A stretch of DNA of 64,000 bases, taken from NCBI GenBank assembly GCA_022818135.1, contig JAFMSR010000006.1, positions 30,218,522-30,282,521 of the forward strand, written 5' to 3'. Position numbers and translations under genes: made by a program. The notes beneath the pieces were generated by a model, which was given only the letters and a program-made list of their open reading frames with translations, ran no database searches and was not told the origin of the DNA. This DNA comes from Saxidomus purpurata. Its lineage: Eukaryota; Mollusca; Bivalvia; Venerida; Veneridae. Positions 1 through 11,000 of the stretch are shown piece by piece; the stretch's first letter is position 1; each line of letters begins with the position of its first letter.

Positions 1-164
1 AAAGCGTGAACTCCTGAAATCGCAAATTCTTGAAATCGTGAAATCGTGAATATACTTCACGATTTCAATATTTCAACTATTCAATATTTCAGAACGTCAT
101 AAATTCACGATTTTCATTAATTCAATATTTCATTATTTCACAATTTCAAGAATTCTCGATTTCA
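1..164. repeat. Degenerate simple array, left part
   Basis: Short units resembling GAAATCGTGAA and its complement TTCACGATTTC recur irregularly. The same motif resumes at 536-600, so the MITE at 165-535 has split one array. No gene is seen. Confidence 0.6.
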
Positions 165-535
165 TTTAAAGCTGCTCGCTCTCAGATTTTAGTAAAAAAA
201 GAAAGTTCTTCAAACTGTATATAAATAACGTATTTTAGAACATACGGTGATATAAAAAGGCTCCAGTATAAATTTATGTCATGTGTATCTCTAAATTTAA
301 AAAAAAATACGCTACCAAATTCAAAAGCGTTGCAAACGCTTTTGAAATTTCAATATAAACATATAGTGTAGCGGTGCCGTGTAACCGACCTTTTCAATCG
401 ATTTCTGCGAAATTCCTACCTAGATTTTTGCTTATTTTTTTTTCCCTAGCCTTTAGTTTTATATTAATGAATAAGAATGTCAATTTTTTTTAAAAATATT
501 TTTTTCAACGGTAACTGAGAGCGAGCAGCTTTAAA
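165..535. mobile_element. MITE copy A with TTAA-type ends (371 bp)
   Basis: The ends are inverted repeats: TTTAAAGCTGCTCGCTCTCAG on the left and its complement on the right. Both begin within TTTAAA, so a TTAA target duplication of piggyBac type is plausible. There is no open frame. Related copies lie at 14213-14533 and 19047-19370, a reversed and interrupted copy at 44236-47353, a diverged copy near 54016-54391 and a solo end at 20112-20146. The piggyBac link is inferred from TTAA and the small size only. Confidence 0.75.
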
Positions 536-599
536 TACTTCATGATTTCTACTTCACGAATTCATACTCAGAAATCGTGAAGTCTTGAAATTGAAATGT

Positions 600-2110
600 C
601 ACCACCGGTCTTTCGTACAAAGTTCTAGAACACTTCTGCTGTTACATGTTCTTCCAGCTGCAAAGTTGAACTCTCCAGAGTCTGGCATTTTGTTGCTAGC
701 CTCCTCAAAACAAAAATAATATCAAACAGGGAATGTCACGTACCAATGAATGCCAAGTCTTCTAACTTAACTATAATTCTGCACACTTGCAAATGATGAA
801 CAGGTACTTCTATTATTTGTGCAAATGTACTTCCTTTTAAATTTGTAAAACTTGCAACTAAGTAGAACAAGTGACCCACACTTGAAACATGCTTGAAATG
901 ATCGTCTGATATTTGCTAGCAGAGTACATGTTCCTATTTTTGTGCAGTGGGATAAAAATGCAATATTTGAGACACTGGTTCCTGTGAAGTCTAGCCAAAC
1001 AAGTTTGCTGCTTCTAACTTAATGGGGGCACTTCCTACATTTAGCAGATTATATTCTCGGAAAATAGATTATGGGTTCAAAGAACGTTAAATGATAATTA
1101 AATACAATTTCAAAGAAGAACCTATGGCGAAAATTCCTCATTTTACCACAATTAATCAATATAGAGGCTTTTTATAATAAATCGCATCCATCCACTAATT
1201 GTACAACAACAACTCTACATAGATTATTGAAATTACGGTACTGCAATATCTTGTAAACCGCTAATTTTATCGATAATGAGTGGGAATGCATAGCTAAAAC
1301 TTTTAGGTGAAGATCTTGTATTTCCAAAGATTCTATTATTTATGTTTTGGAGGTTATTTAGTTTGACATCAGTTATAGGGTATGTTCCTTTAACTGTAAT
1401 TAATATACATATCAAATAAATGATCACCAGTTTGAAATTAACACATCATGGCAGGGACAAAACAATGAAAAGCATGGGCATGCTTTAGTGCTGCTTTCAG
1501 CTGTCCAATATCAGTAAACACAATTGGGTTTAGTCTCTCTTATTATATGAACCCAAATAATAGGTGTTGTACAAACTAGAAAGTTCAATTGCTTGCATAC
1601 TCCTGTTATAGTCTGGTTCCCGACTTCATAGTCTGTTACGTAGTAATAAGGGGAAGGAACTCCAGACTAATTCTTGTTACAGTTGTCAGCATGTGCGGCA
1701 ATCCAACATATTGCAGAGTGCGTATGAGACATCAAGTCGAAATACATTAAAAAGTTGAAGAATTCAATAAATGATAAACACTGTTAACAAGTTTCACAAT
1801 GGTCTAATGATATGATAAATTTATCAAAGAACTTAGAACTATATGATAAACCAATATCTGGCATTTCTTATTTTCTGCAATATTATTAAGATCATTGAAA
1901 GAAGCAATGTGAGGGTCGTATTTTTTAAAAAAAATAACGGTCAGAAATTTACCAATAAGACATATTTCATGGTATGCAATTTTAACTGCCAAAGTGCTCC
2001 TTGGCCTTTGATGGAACTCCAGTGTGTAACACAACATACAGTAATTAGCGGGTATTGAAATAAATAAATTAAACACAAATCACTCGCAAAAAATAGCAAA
2101 AATAAATTTC
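600..2110. other. No gene seen; contains a dispersed repeat
   Basis: AT-rich sequence without a supportable exon. Positions 1139-1370 match, in inverse orientation, the stretch at about 57650-57880, including the shared motif TTTTGGAGGTTATTTAGTTT, so this part is a dispersed repeat. The minus-strand frame at 1233-1427 lies inside it and is not treated as a gene. Confidence 0.5.
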
Positions 2111-2119
2111 TTGTTAAAA

Positions 2120-2488
2120 ATAAACATCCATGTCTATAGTATCAAAGTCTGGAAGACACTTCCTGTAGTTGTCTACCTTAAAGTCCATTAGAATATCATC
2201 TTACACTCGAATGTAGACCTTGACAAAAATGCTGACACTAGTAAGTGTCAGCCGAAAAAGCACTGTGTAGAATTTACCGTATAATTTTCTTCTTAATGCA
2301 TCTTTTTGAATGACTTGCCAACAAACTGTACTCAGCTTGCACATGCCGGACAAAATGTTGAAAATGTAGTAAATAGAAAAGGCTTCAAACACACCATCAA
2401 CTAATTTCTCTGGCATTGATAACAAATAGCCCTCCACAACTGCATACACTGCTACGGGTTCAAACACACTTCCCAATACAGACACACA
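2120..2488 (-). pseudogene. Exon-like fragment with a conserved YYIFNI-type domain, in-frame stop
   Basis: Read on the minus strand, a strong acceptor (TTTTTTACAG) precedes an open stretch from 2488. It includes EGYLLSMPEKLVDGVFEAF and then YYIFNI. This resembles the C-terminal domain of an uncharacterised animal protein family ending in a hydrophobic region plus F/Y-YVFNI, often repeat-associated; the resemblance is recalled, not searched. A TAA interrupts the frame near 2201-2203, after which the same frame stays open for about 25 codons to a second stop. Either the gene ends at the first stop or this is a decayed copy; the open frame past the stop favours decay. A possible 50-nt upstream exon at 3306-3355 does not join in phase. 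Confidence 0.4.
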
Positions 2489-2499
2489 CTGTAAAAAAT

Positions 2500-4840
2500 A
2501 AGTGTTAATTATCTCTGAATATAGTGTAAACCAGCTTGGAAAATGGTGTTACCGTGTAAGTTACACCGTGTGCGAGTAGAGAATCACCGAAATGCAACTT
2601 TACTCCAAAATCAGCGAAGAGATACTCTCGATCTGGCGTTTTGTAAATCCGTACAAGTGTAAGTTGGTCAGATACACCGACTGGGATATAGTAACACGGA
2701 AGTGTAACTTTGCCCTAAAATTCGTGTATCGTAAACAAGTCAACTGACCAAGGACTTGCATGTGCCTTAATTCTATGCCGCATTCCATGCACATGGTTAT
2801 GGTCTCAAATTGTAGCGTGACTAAGACGGACACATCCGTGTATCATACATGAACACTTTGCTATTATTCGCGAAATTATGAACGAAAAGTCTTTTCGTGA
2901 CGTTTAGTTATGAAACCCGTCAGAATGTTGTAAAGAGTTCAGATAAGTAGTTCTTTGAAAATTTAGTTACGTAACCACTGACTAAGATCTTCTTAAATAT
3001 TGGTCTTACACAAACCATCTGTTTGACATTCTCGAGAAATGTGATGGGAGTGATAGGACCAATGAGTCAAGATTTTGCCGTCATGAATTGATGAAAGGCT
3101 TTATATGTAATGAAAAGTGTACGCTTACACTAACGTGTTACGTTTGTCTTGTGAAAAACGTGTTAAGTAACACCATTAACAGTGTCCTGCTTCCCCGATA
3201 GCAGGGTGTAATGTTTCCATAAAAACACTAGGGTTACTTTACACCAAAATGGGTGGCAACCCAGCTGCCACCCATTTCAGTGTAAAGTTTCCTTTCTGTT
3301 TTTACAGTGCACATGGAGTTCTTGATGCTTGGCAATCTACATCTGATGTATCATCCTGTAAACAACAAATGCTTGTAAATGTACTAAATACAATTTACTT
3401 CAGATCTTTCAAATTAGTACATAGTACTGTAACAATGTAACAAATCTTACTGGTGTCTTGCACATGACACGTCGTCTTCATAAGCCGACAATTTGTGCCA
3501 CATTGTATGAAAATCCCTTCATGTATGACAAAGTTATAGCCTCCTTAGACATGAAATATGGAAGGACAGACACACTCCTGCATAGACAGTATGATAATAT
3601 GTCCACCATAAAAATAACCTGAACAGAACTTGTCGATGATGTGCACAACAAAGATTTGTAATTATTATTCCTGTGAAGTTTCATCTAAATCCTGTCAGAT
3701 CTCTCTGGAATCTAAATCAAAGAGCCATGACTCCACAAAAATAAATTGACCGTAATTTGCCAAAAAATATGCACAACTAGGCTTAGCACTTACATGTATC
3801 ATTTATGTGAAATTTCAACAAAATCTGGCAAGGGATTTCTTACATGAAGTCCGGACAAACTACTGCACAATGTGAAATTGTCAAGATACAGTTGTTATGT
3901 CAGTAAAACAAGCCGTAACTTAGATATATTGTAGCCAGTATTCTAATCCTACCTTATTTAGTTACATGTTTGTCAGTAATTGAGTAAAGATTTTCATGAC
4001 GAACACATGGATTTCAGCTATATATATGCAATTTTCACAACGAGTAGATATTTCTTACACAGAGTTTTCGCGCATGAAAGGTTTGAATGCTATAAGTGTA
4101 TTTTCTACTGTCACAGAAATACAACGACTAAAGTTGATCATAATTTACAGTCTTGTACGTCTCGAAGACTCACGGAAGTATACACTACTGCCGTGACAGA
4201 CTATACTTCTTTTAAATATGGAATTATACAAATATATTTAGTGTATTCTACCGTGTTTAAAAGATCTATCATCTCATCAGGGGTCTTGGTAATCTAATAA
4301 TTACTGGTTATTCAAAGAAAAATGTGACTAAACATATGATGTAGACAATCTTATACTAGAATACCCCCTCCCCTCCAATTCTGATACTTCATTATAATAA
4401 TAATAATATTTAGTCATACAAAACTCTTTGATGAAGTCTTACCTTTTGACCAACTGACTGGTGGTTTAATTGTTCCATTCATGGTAAGCCGCATATTCGA
4501 GGTATATGTATGATGCCTGGTCCTTCAAACTAATTTAAAGTAACCGGCAATCATATAGGTCCGTGCCGGCGATGAATAAACTGGAAGAACTACTCGCCAT
4601 CCGGTACCCACAAACCGTGCTTCCTCGAGAGAAGGCAATATGTGAAATCAAAGAAGACCTGTAGCGATAGGCTGCACGATATACTGGTAAAATTGATGTA
4701 CACATGAATGTAAACTTCTCAATAACTTGGTTACTGACGTCTATGTATTTTTACACAGAACAAACAACACACATGGCGTAAACGTATGTTACACCAAATT
4801 TCGTATGACATTTCGCATACTTATGTGTAAACTTAACACT
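2500..4840. other. No gene seen; AT-rich with one strong hairpin
   Basis: Repeated variants of GTGTAAGTTACACCG occur near 2540-2720. A hairpin at about 3231-3290 pairs AATGGGTGGCA with TGCCACCCATT across a 7-nt loop, with further pairing of the flanking TTACAC/GTGTAA. Open frames here lack codon structure or splice context. Confidence 0.45.
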
Positions 4841-4852
4841 TAATTTATACAG

Positions 4853-5240
4853 TGTGAGTCTCCTGGTGGATGTAGGGAGAAGTAAGTATTACCATGTAGA
4901 ATGCATGTATCTGGTTATAGATCTGTTTCAGAAAAAAGCTATTTGATTTTGATGAAATACATGCAAAGTTCGAATATCCAACTACCTTCTGGTTGGTAGT
5001 TGGGGATTCACGTGAATAACCAGCAGAGTCCATTGGTAAAGGTATGGAGAAGGAGGTGTTACCATTTGGTAGAATACATTTATCGGGTTATAGATCCGTT
5101 TCAGTTATTCCTGAAAAAAATCTGTTTTCAGGGTAACACAATCAAAATCCGAATTTACCAACTACCTTCTGGTAGGTAGTTTGGGATTCACGCGAATAAC
5201 CAACTGAGTCCCCTGGTGGATGTAGGGATACGGAGGTGTA
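4853..5240. repeat. Two diverged tandem copies of about 180 bp plus the start of a third
   Basis: Landmarks repeat in order: GAGTCYMYTGGTGGATGTAGGG, a GGTTATAGATC tract, CCAACTACCTTCTGGTWGGTAG and GGGATTCACG. They are seen near 4857-5030 and again at 5030-5212, with a third start at 5207. A related fragment lies at about 13740-13815, so the unit is also dispersed. Confidence 0.65.
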
Positions 5241-5261
5241 TCTTGTAATATACCCGTTACA

Positions 5262-6809
5262 TTTTTAGCTCACCTGGCACAAACTGCCAGAGTGAGCTAT
5301 TAGGATCGCATTCCGTCCGTCGTACGCCCGTCCGTCCGCCATTTCCTTCAAACGACATCTCCTCTGAAACCACTGGGCCAATGTTGATGAAACTTTGCAG
5401 GGATGTTCTTTGCATGAAGCTCTATCAAAGTTACTTAGTTTTGCATAGGCTTTATATAGGAAAAACTTTAAAAATCTTCTTCTTTGAAACTACAAGGCCT
5501 TGAGCTTAGATATTTGGCATATAGCATTGTCTAGTGGACCTCTACCAAGATTGTTCAAATTATGACCCCCGGGTCAAAATTGACCCCGCACGGATGGTCA
5601 CTTAGTTTTGCATAGGCTTTATATAGGAAAAACTTTAAAAATCTTCTTCTTTGAAACCACAAGGCCTAGAGCTGAGATATTTGGTATGTATCATTGTCTA
5701 GTGGACCTCTACTAAGAGTGTTCAAATTATGACCCCCGAATCAAAATAGACCCCGCACGGGGGTCACTTAGTTTTACATAGGCTTATATTGGAAAAACTT
5801 TTAAAAAAATTCTTCTCTGAAACCACAAGGTCTAGAGCTTAGATATTTGGCATGTAGCATTGTCTAGTAGACCTCTACCAAGATTGTTCAAATTATGACC
5901 CTTGGGTTAAAATTGACCCCGTGCGGGTGGTCACTTAGTTTTGCATAGGCTTTATATAGGAAAAACTTTAAAAATCTTCTTCTTTGAAACTACAAGGCCT
6001 TGAGCTTAGATATTTGGCATATAGCATTGTCTAGTGGACCTCTACCAAGATTGTTCATATTATGACCCCCGGGTCAAAATAGACCCCGCACGGATGGTCA
6101 CTTAGTTTTGCATAGGCTTTATATAGGAAACACTTTAAAAATCTTCTTCTTTGAAACCACAAGGCCTAGAGCTTAGATATTTGGTATGTAGCATTGTCTA
6201 GTGGACCTCTACCAAGATTGTTCAAATTATGACCCCCGAATCAAAATAGACCCCGCACGGGGGTCACTTTGTTTTACATAGGCTTATATTGGGAAAACTT
6301 TAAAAAATCTTCTCTGAAACCACAAGGCCTAGAGCTTAGATATTTGGCATGTAGCATTTGCTAGTGGACCTCTAGCAAAATTGTTCAAATCATGATCCCT
6401 GGGTCAAATTGACTCCGCCCCGGGGGGGCGGGGGTCACTTGGTTTTGCATAGGCTTATATTGAAAAAACTTAAATAATCCTCTTCCCTGAAACCACAAGG
6501 CCTAGAGATTAGATATTTGGCATGTAAAATTGCCTGTTGGACTTTTACCAAGATTGTTCAAATCATGACCCCCAGGTCAAAATAAACCGTTCTCGGGATG
6601 GGGGGAGGGAGGTGACTTGATTTCACATAGGCTTATAGGGAAAACTTAAAAAGACAAGACGACCGACAGGCAGAGAATAGATATTTTGGAATGTTACTTA
6701 GCATTGACTGTGTAGTGGACCTCTACGAATTATGTTAAAATCATGAGCCCTTGTATTATAGCCAATGGTAGTCAGGTGAGCAATATAGGGCCATCATGGA
6801 CCTCTTGTA
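5262..6809 (+). mobile_element. Tandem-core element E1 (Helentron-like, about 167-bp monomers)
   Basis: The 5' end TTTTTAGCTCACC is followed by a hairpin (GCTCACCTGGCA / TGCCAGAGTGAGC) and a CGTCCGTCCG linker. The core is eight monomers with landmarks at 5434, 5601, 5767, 5934, 6101, 6267, 6438 and 6616. The 3' end carries GGTGAGC, the complement of the 5' motif, then a GGGCCATCATGG hairpin and CTCTTGT. There is no coding capacity. The layout fits non-autonomous Helitron/Helentron derivatives or the molluscan pearl-type elements; the class is inferred. Confidence 0.7.
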
Positions 6810-6814
6810 TATAT

Positions 6815-8042
6815 ATAAATTGTATAAATGTCTCCCATTAAATATATGTACAAGGAGATTTTGAATTCATGAAGGGGATTATGACTACTCTGTCAAATTG
6901 ATCAAGGGTATTTTGAACACCTTGTAAATTTCATCAAGGGGATTATGAATACCTTGTAAAATTCATCAAGGGGATTCTGACTACTATGCCATTTTTGGAC
7001 CAAGGGGATTATGACTAAGGGGATTTTGAAGTACACTCATGAGAATAATGTTTTTCATTATATCCAAAAAAATTGTACTGTGGTGACAATTCAAAACTAT
7101 AGGTCTAAGAGACTGATTAACTGTCAGGAGGAATGATATATTTGCTATCAAAACAGTTGGCCCCCTTTGCAGAGGTATTATTCACACCTAAGCTGCCCTG
7201 GTAGCAATTAACCTGCCACATTTCACACTGAAAGTCTTGTGTAATTCCAGTTAGACAATGTCAACAGTATGACATTGTATACAGTTTAAGTAACATCATC
7301 AAGAAACAACACTCAGTTCAAAGAGTGTTTTGTATCAATTGACCAGTACTGACCAAACAGCCCATATTTACCTCACAAAGGAGGTATAGAACAGAAGCAT
7401 TAACTGAGCAATACCTTTAATTTATTTATTTGAATTCCTATATTTTATTTACTTGACTTCTAAATTGGATGTTTTACCGAGGCGCTTCAAGAAAATATTC
7501 AATTGACCACCAAGAATGACCAATGGACTAGTATTGGCCACAATTGACCTAACAGCCAATATTAACTTACATTGAATGGCCATTTTGGAGGAATTGACCT
7601 GTGTATTAAATATCATCAATATGAAGTATTAGTTCATTCTTTGCATTAAAATTACTAAAAATTATCAGAAAACATTCAATTGTCCACCAATCGACCAGTA
7701 TTGACCACTTTTGGAGTATTGACCGGGGCGGTTTTAACAGGTTAAAACAGGCGGTTAAAACCAGGGGTGGTTTCGACAGCCCAACGTTGTCCTCTTGTCA
7801 TTAACTAATGTTGAATTTCACCAAACTCTGTAGAGAGGCAATGCAAGTTGATATATGTGGCAGAAAATTTCACTTTAGTACTCTTTAATTTGTGCTCAAG
7901 AGGTATTTCTACTGATAGATTTTCAGATTTGGTTTTTGCCGCAGGGGTGGGGGTTGCTTGATTGTTGGCTAAGTGGCATTTAAAGTAATAAATGTGTTAT
8001 GACAATATGAGTTGTACTTTCACCTTGTAATAATTTTTCCAG
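6815..8042. other. Short degenerate tandem units, then no gene seen
   Basis: At 6855-7025 a degenerate repeat built on ATCAAGGGGATTATGA recurs about every 47 bases. At 7495-7730 variants of ATTGACCAGTATTGACCA are scattered. The missing first exon or exons of the LRRC45-like gene could not be found here. Confidence 0.45.
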
Positions 8043-11000
8043 TTTAGAACATTCATCCAAGAAAGAGAGGTTGGTGATGATCCTGTCTACCAACAGCCTT
8101 ACCAGCAAGACATGTGCTGTTCTTGGCAAAATTATTGCTGCCGACCACACATTTGCTGAGTACAAGTTTGCTCACTGCATGTTAAGCGAAGATGGTAAGA
8201 CTTGAGTCATTACATGTACAACCACGCCCTAAATATAAATATGCAATGCAGTTGTCTGAAGAATTAAATAGAAAGGTTAATAATTTTATATTCACTGTAG
8301 CAATAGTAAGGTTCCCTTACCTGTGAAACTAGCCAGAGAAGTTTAGCAATACATAAAGTATTGCTACAAACTTAAGGTATTTATCTTTCAACACATTTTT
8401 ATCCCTGTCTTTTGAATTTCAATGCAGCTATTTTTATGAACACGTAATCCATGAGTCAGAAGACAGTTTACTTTTTCTAGAAACCAGGAAAATATTTTTA
8501 TCATCCTTTCTTTATACTTTGTAACTTTGACATCATACACAGATTTCATACAATCTTAACAAAAAATGGCTTTATGAAGTGAGGTGTACAAATTATACGT
8601 AACAAAAGCATTAAGCAAGTAATTTATTAATAATTGTTGTAATTAATTTAATGAGCAATATTAATTTTGATGTCGGGCCAAAAAACTTCATGAAATCATT
8701 CTTGCATGAAGCAAAATTAATTAATGGTCACATACATCATTATGAAATGTAGAAATTTAGAATATAATCTTCAGACACCATACACATTTAAGTGAAAAAT
8801 AAACAAAAATATGCAAATAAACTGATTTTGACAACACCATTATACTTCCATTCATATATATTATGCTTTATTTACTTACCAGTAATTACTTAATAATTGA
8901 TTAATGCAGCCTGTAACTTTGTAGCATGCCCATACATAAAGGTATGTTTTAAACCTCTTTAAGATGCAAAACCAGGCACTAGGCTTTTAGCCATGACATT
9001 GTATTAACAAATTCACATTTTGCCCCAAAATTTAACTTAGAATTAAGCTGATTCTGTTGAAGTATTCTTATCATGGTCATTTCTTGAAACTAAGTAGTAT
9101 GTTCCATTAAGGGGAGCGGTGGTGTAGAGGTTAAGGTGTCTGCCGCTCATCTCAGAGGTTGCAGGTTCGAGCCCCGCCAAGGTCACGACTGACCTCCTCA
9201 TATGACACCAGTACTTGTTTTTCCAGGAAACGGACATGAGAGTAACTCAATAAGCTCTAAGCTTTCTTCACAATCGAGCTAAAATAAATTAGTATAAACT
9301 AACCTGGGACCTAGAAACTGCAGTTTTGCAAAAAAAATTGTACAATTTTTTTTTGTTGCGAGGGTATCTAAAGTGCAGATTGTTAAAAATGTTTGCTCGC
9401 CTGAAAGGTGGAATTGAACCACTGCGACGCTAGTCACCTACAGGTTTGAAGCCTGCACTCCGGACCACCGAAGGTCATTCAGGCATACAGGAATATGTTT
9501 TTGACATTTATATACCTGGCCTCGTATTATCTGATAAAATTGTGACATAAAAATTTCAATACTAAAATTTTTAATTTTCAATCATGTGTTAAAATTCAAA
9601 CAGTAACTAAAATGTATCAAGCTTAGAAACTATGATTTCTTAGATATGTTTTAGATTTAATTTTAATAGTTCCATTTCATAAACTTCAAAAGCAACAATT
9701 TGTGTTATCAAACAAGAATACTGGTTAATTTTTCAGGGGAGTTAATTATCTAGAACATTGTAAACTGATATGAACATTATCATATATGCAGTTTTCAGCC
9801 TTGAAATATAAACTTTTATTTCATTTCTCTATTTTTAGCTGTCAAAGGCTTGACTCATGGCTTTTCCAGGAATACTTATGTCAGAAAACTTGATTCGAAG
9901 GTAGGTTTTAACAGATGTATTGCACACAGTTTATTAATTTTATTTCTTTTCAAATTGAAACAAAACTCATAGTCTACCTGTTGATGAAAGATAGACAGGT
10001 TTATTAGATATTGGGTTATCAGCTAGAGTTATCAGTTACTTTTGTTCATTAATCTGAGTTAATATTGCACATTTATTATAAATTTCCTCATAATTTTAAT
10101 CAATTATTGGGACAAAATGGAAAGAGATCATGATTATGGCTTGCTGGCTGGCTGTACATTATGTTAGATGGGGCACAATTGTTCGCTCAAATGAGTATAG
10201 TGTAAGAATGTATCATGTCTTTTCGGTCATCAAAAAGTATCCCAGGTTGTTGCAATCCACAGAAGTCTTTTTAATTATTTAAGGTGAATTTTAAGATGGT
10301 TTTTATGACAGTCGGTTCCACTATTCATATATATCATGTTTTCTTCCAACAAATCAGTAGACACTTGATAATTTTTTTATTATTTTTTATTATTATTATG
10401 TTCTTAATTTTTGGTTGTGCTTTCTTTCCACAGGGAAACAACATCAGAGGTCCGGCAGCTGAGTCAGTGGGAAAGATGCTGAGACATAATAAAAGCATAG
10501 TAAGGTGAGCCATTACATAAACAAAAATCAGCATCTCAATCTGCAGCTGCAATGGATAATTAAAATACATATAAACTTGTATTCTAACAGAACGATTGTT
10601 TCATGATTTTAGCTGGACTTTTCGAAGAAAAGGGGAGCTATCCTACTCACGTAAGCGTCCGCGTTGATGTCACACCTTGGTTAAGTTTTTCGTACCACTC
10701 CAGTTTATTTCAAAACCATTAGAGGTATTGCTTTGAAACTTACCATACTTGTTTACCATCATAACCTACATCAACAGACAAGAGCACATAACTCTGTCAA
10801 GGTTTTTGTAAGAATTATGGCCCTTTTTCGACTTGAAAGTGCATTGAGCTAGGTTAAGTTTTTCATACCACCCCACTTTATTTCAAAACCATTACAGATA
10901 TTGCTTTGAAACTAACCATACTTGTTTGCCATCATAACCATCATCAACAGAGAAGAGTACATAACTCTGTAAACGTTTTTGTCAGAATCATGCCCCTTTT

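Noticed and set aside
3306..3355. Possible 50-nt minus-strand exon upstream of the YYIFNI fragment
   Set aside because: It has acceptor and donor motifs, but the only open frame does not join the next exon in the right phase.
7980..8165. Minus-strand frame over the first LRRC45-like exon
   Set aside because: Shadow of the real plus-strand exon, which has splice sites and family motifs.
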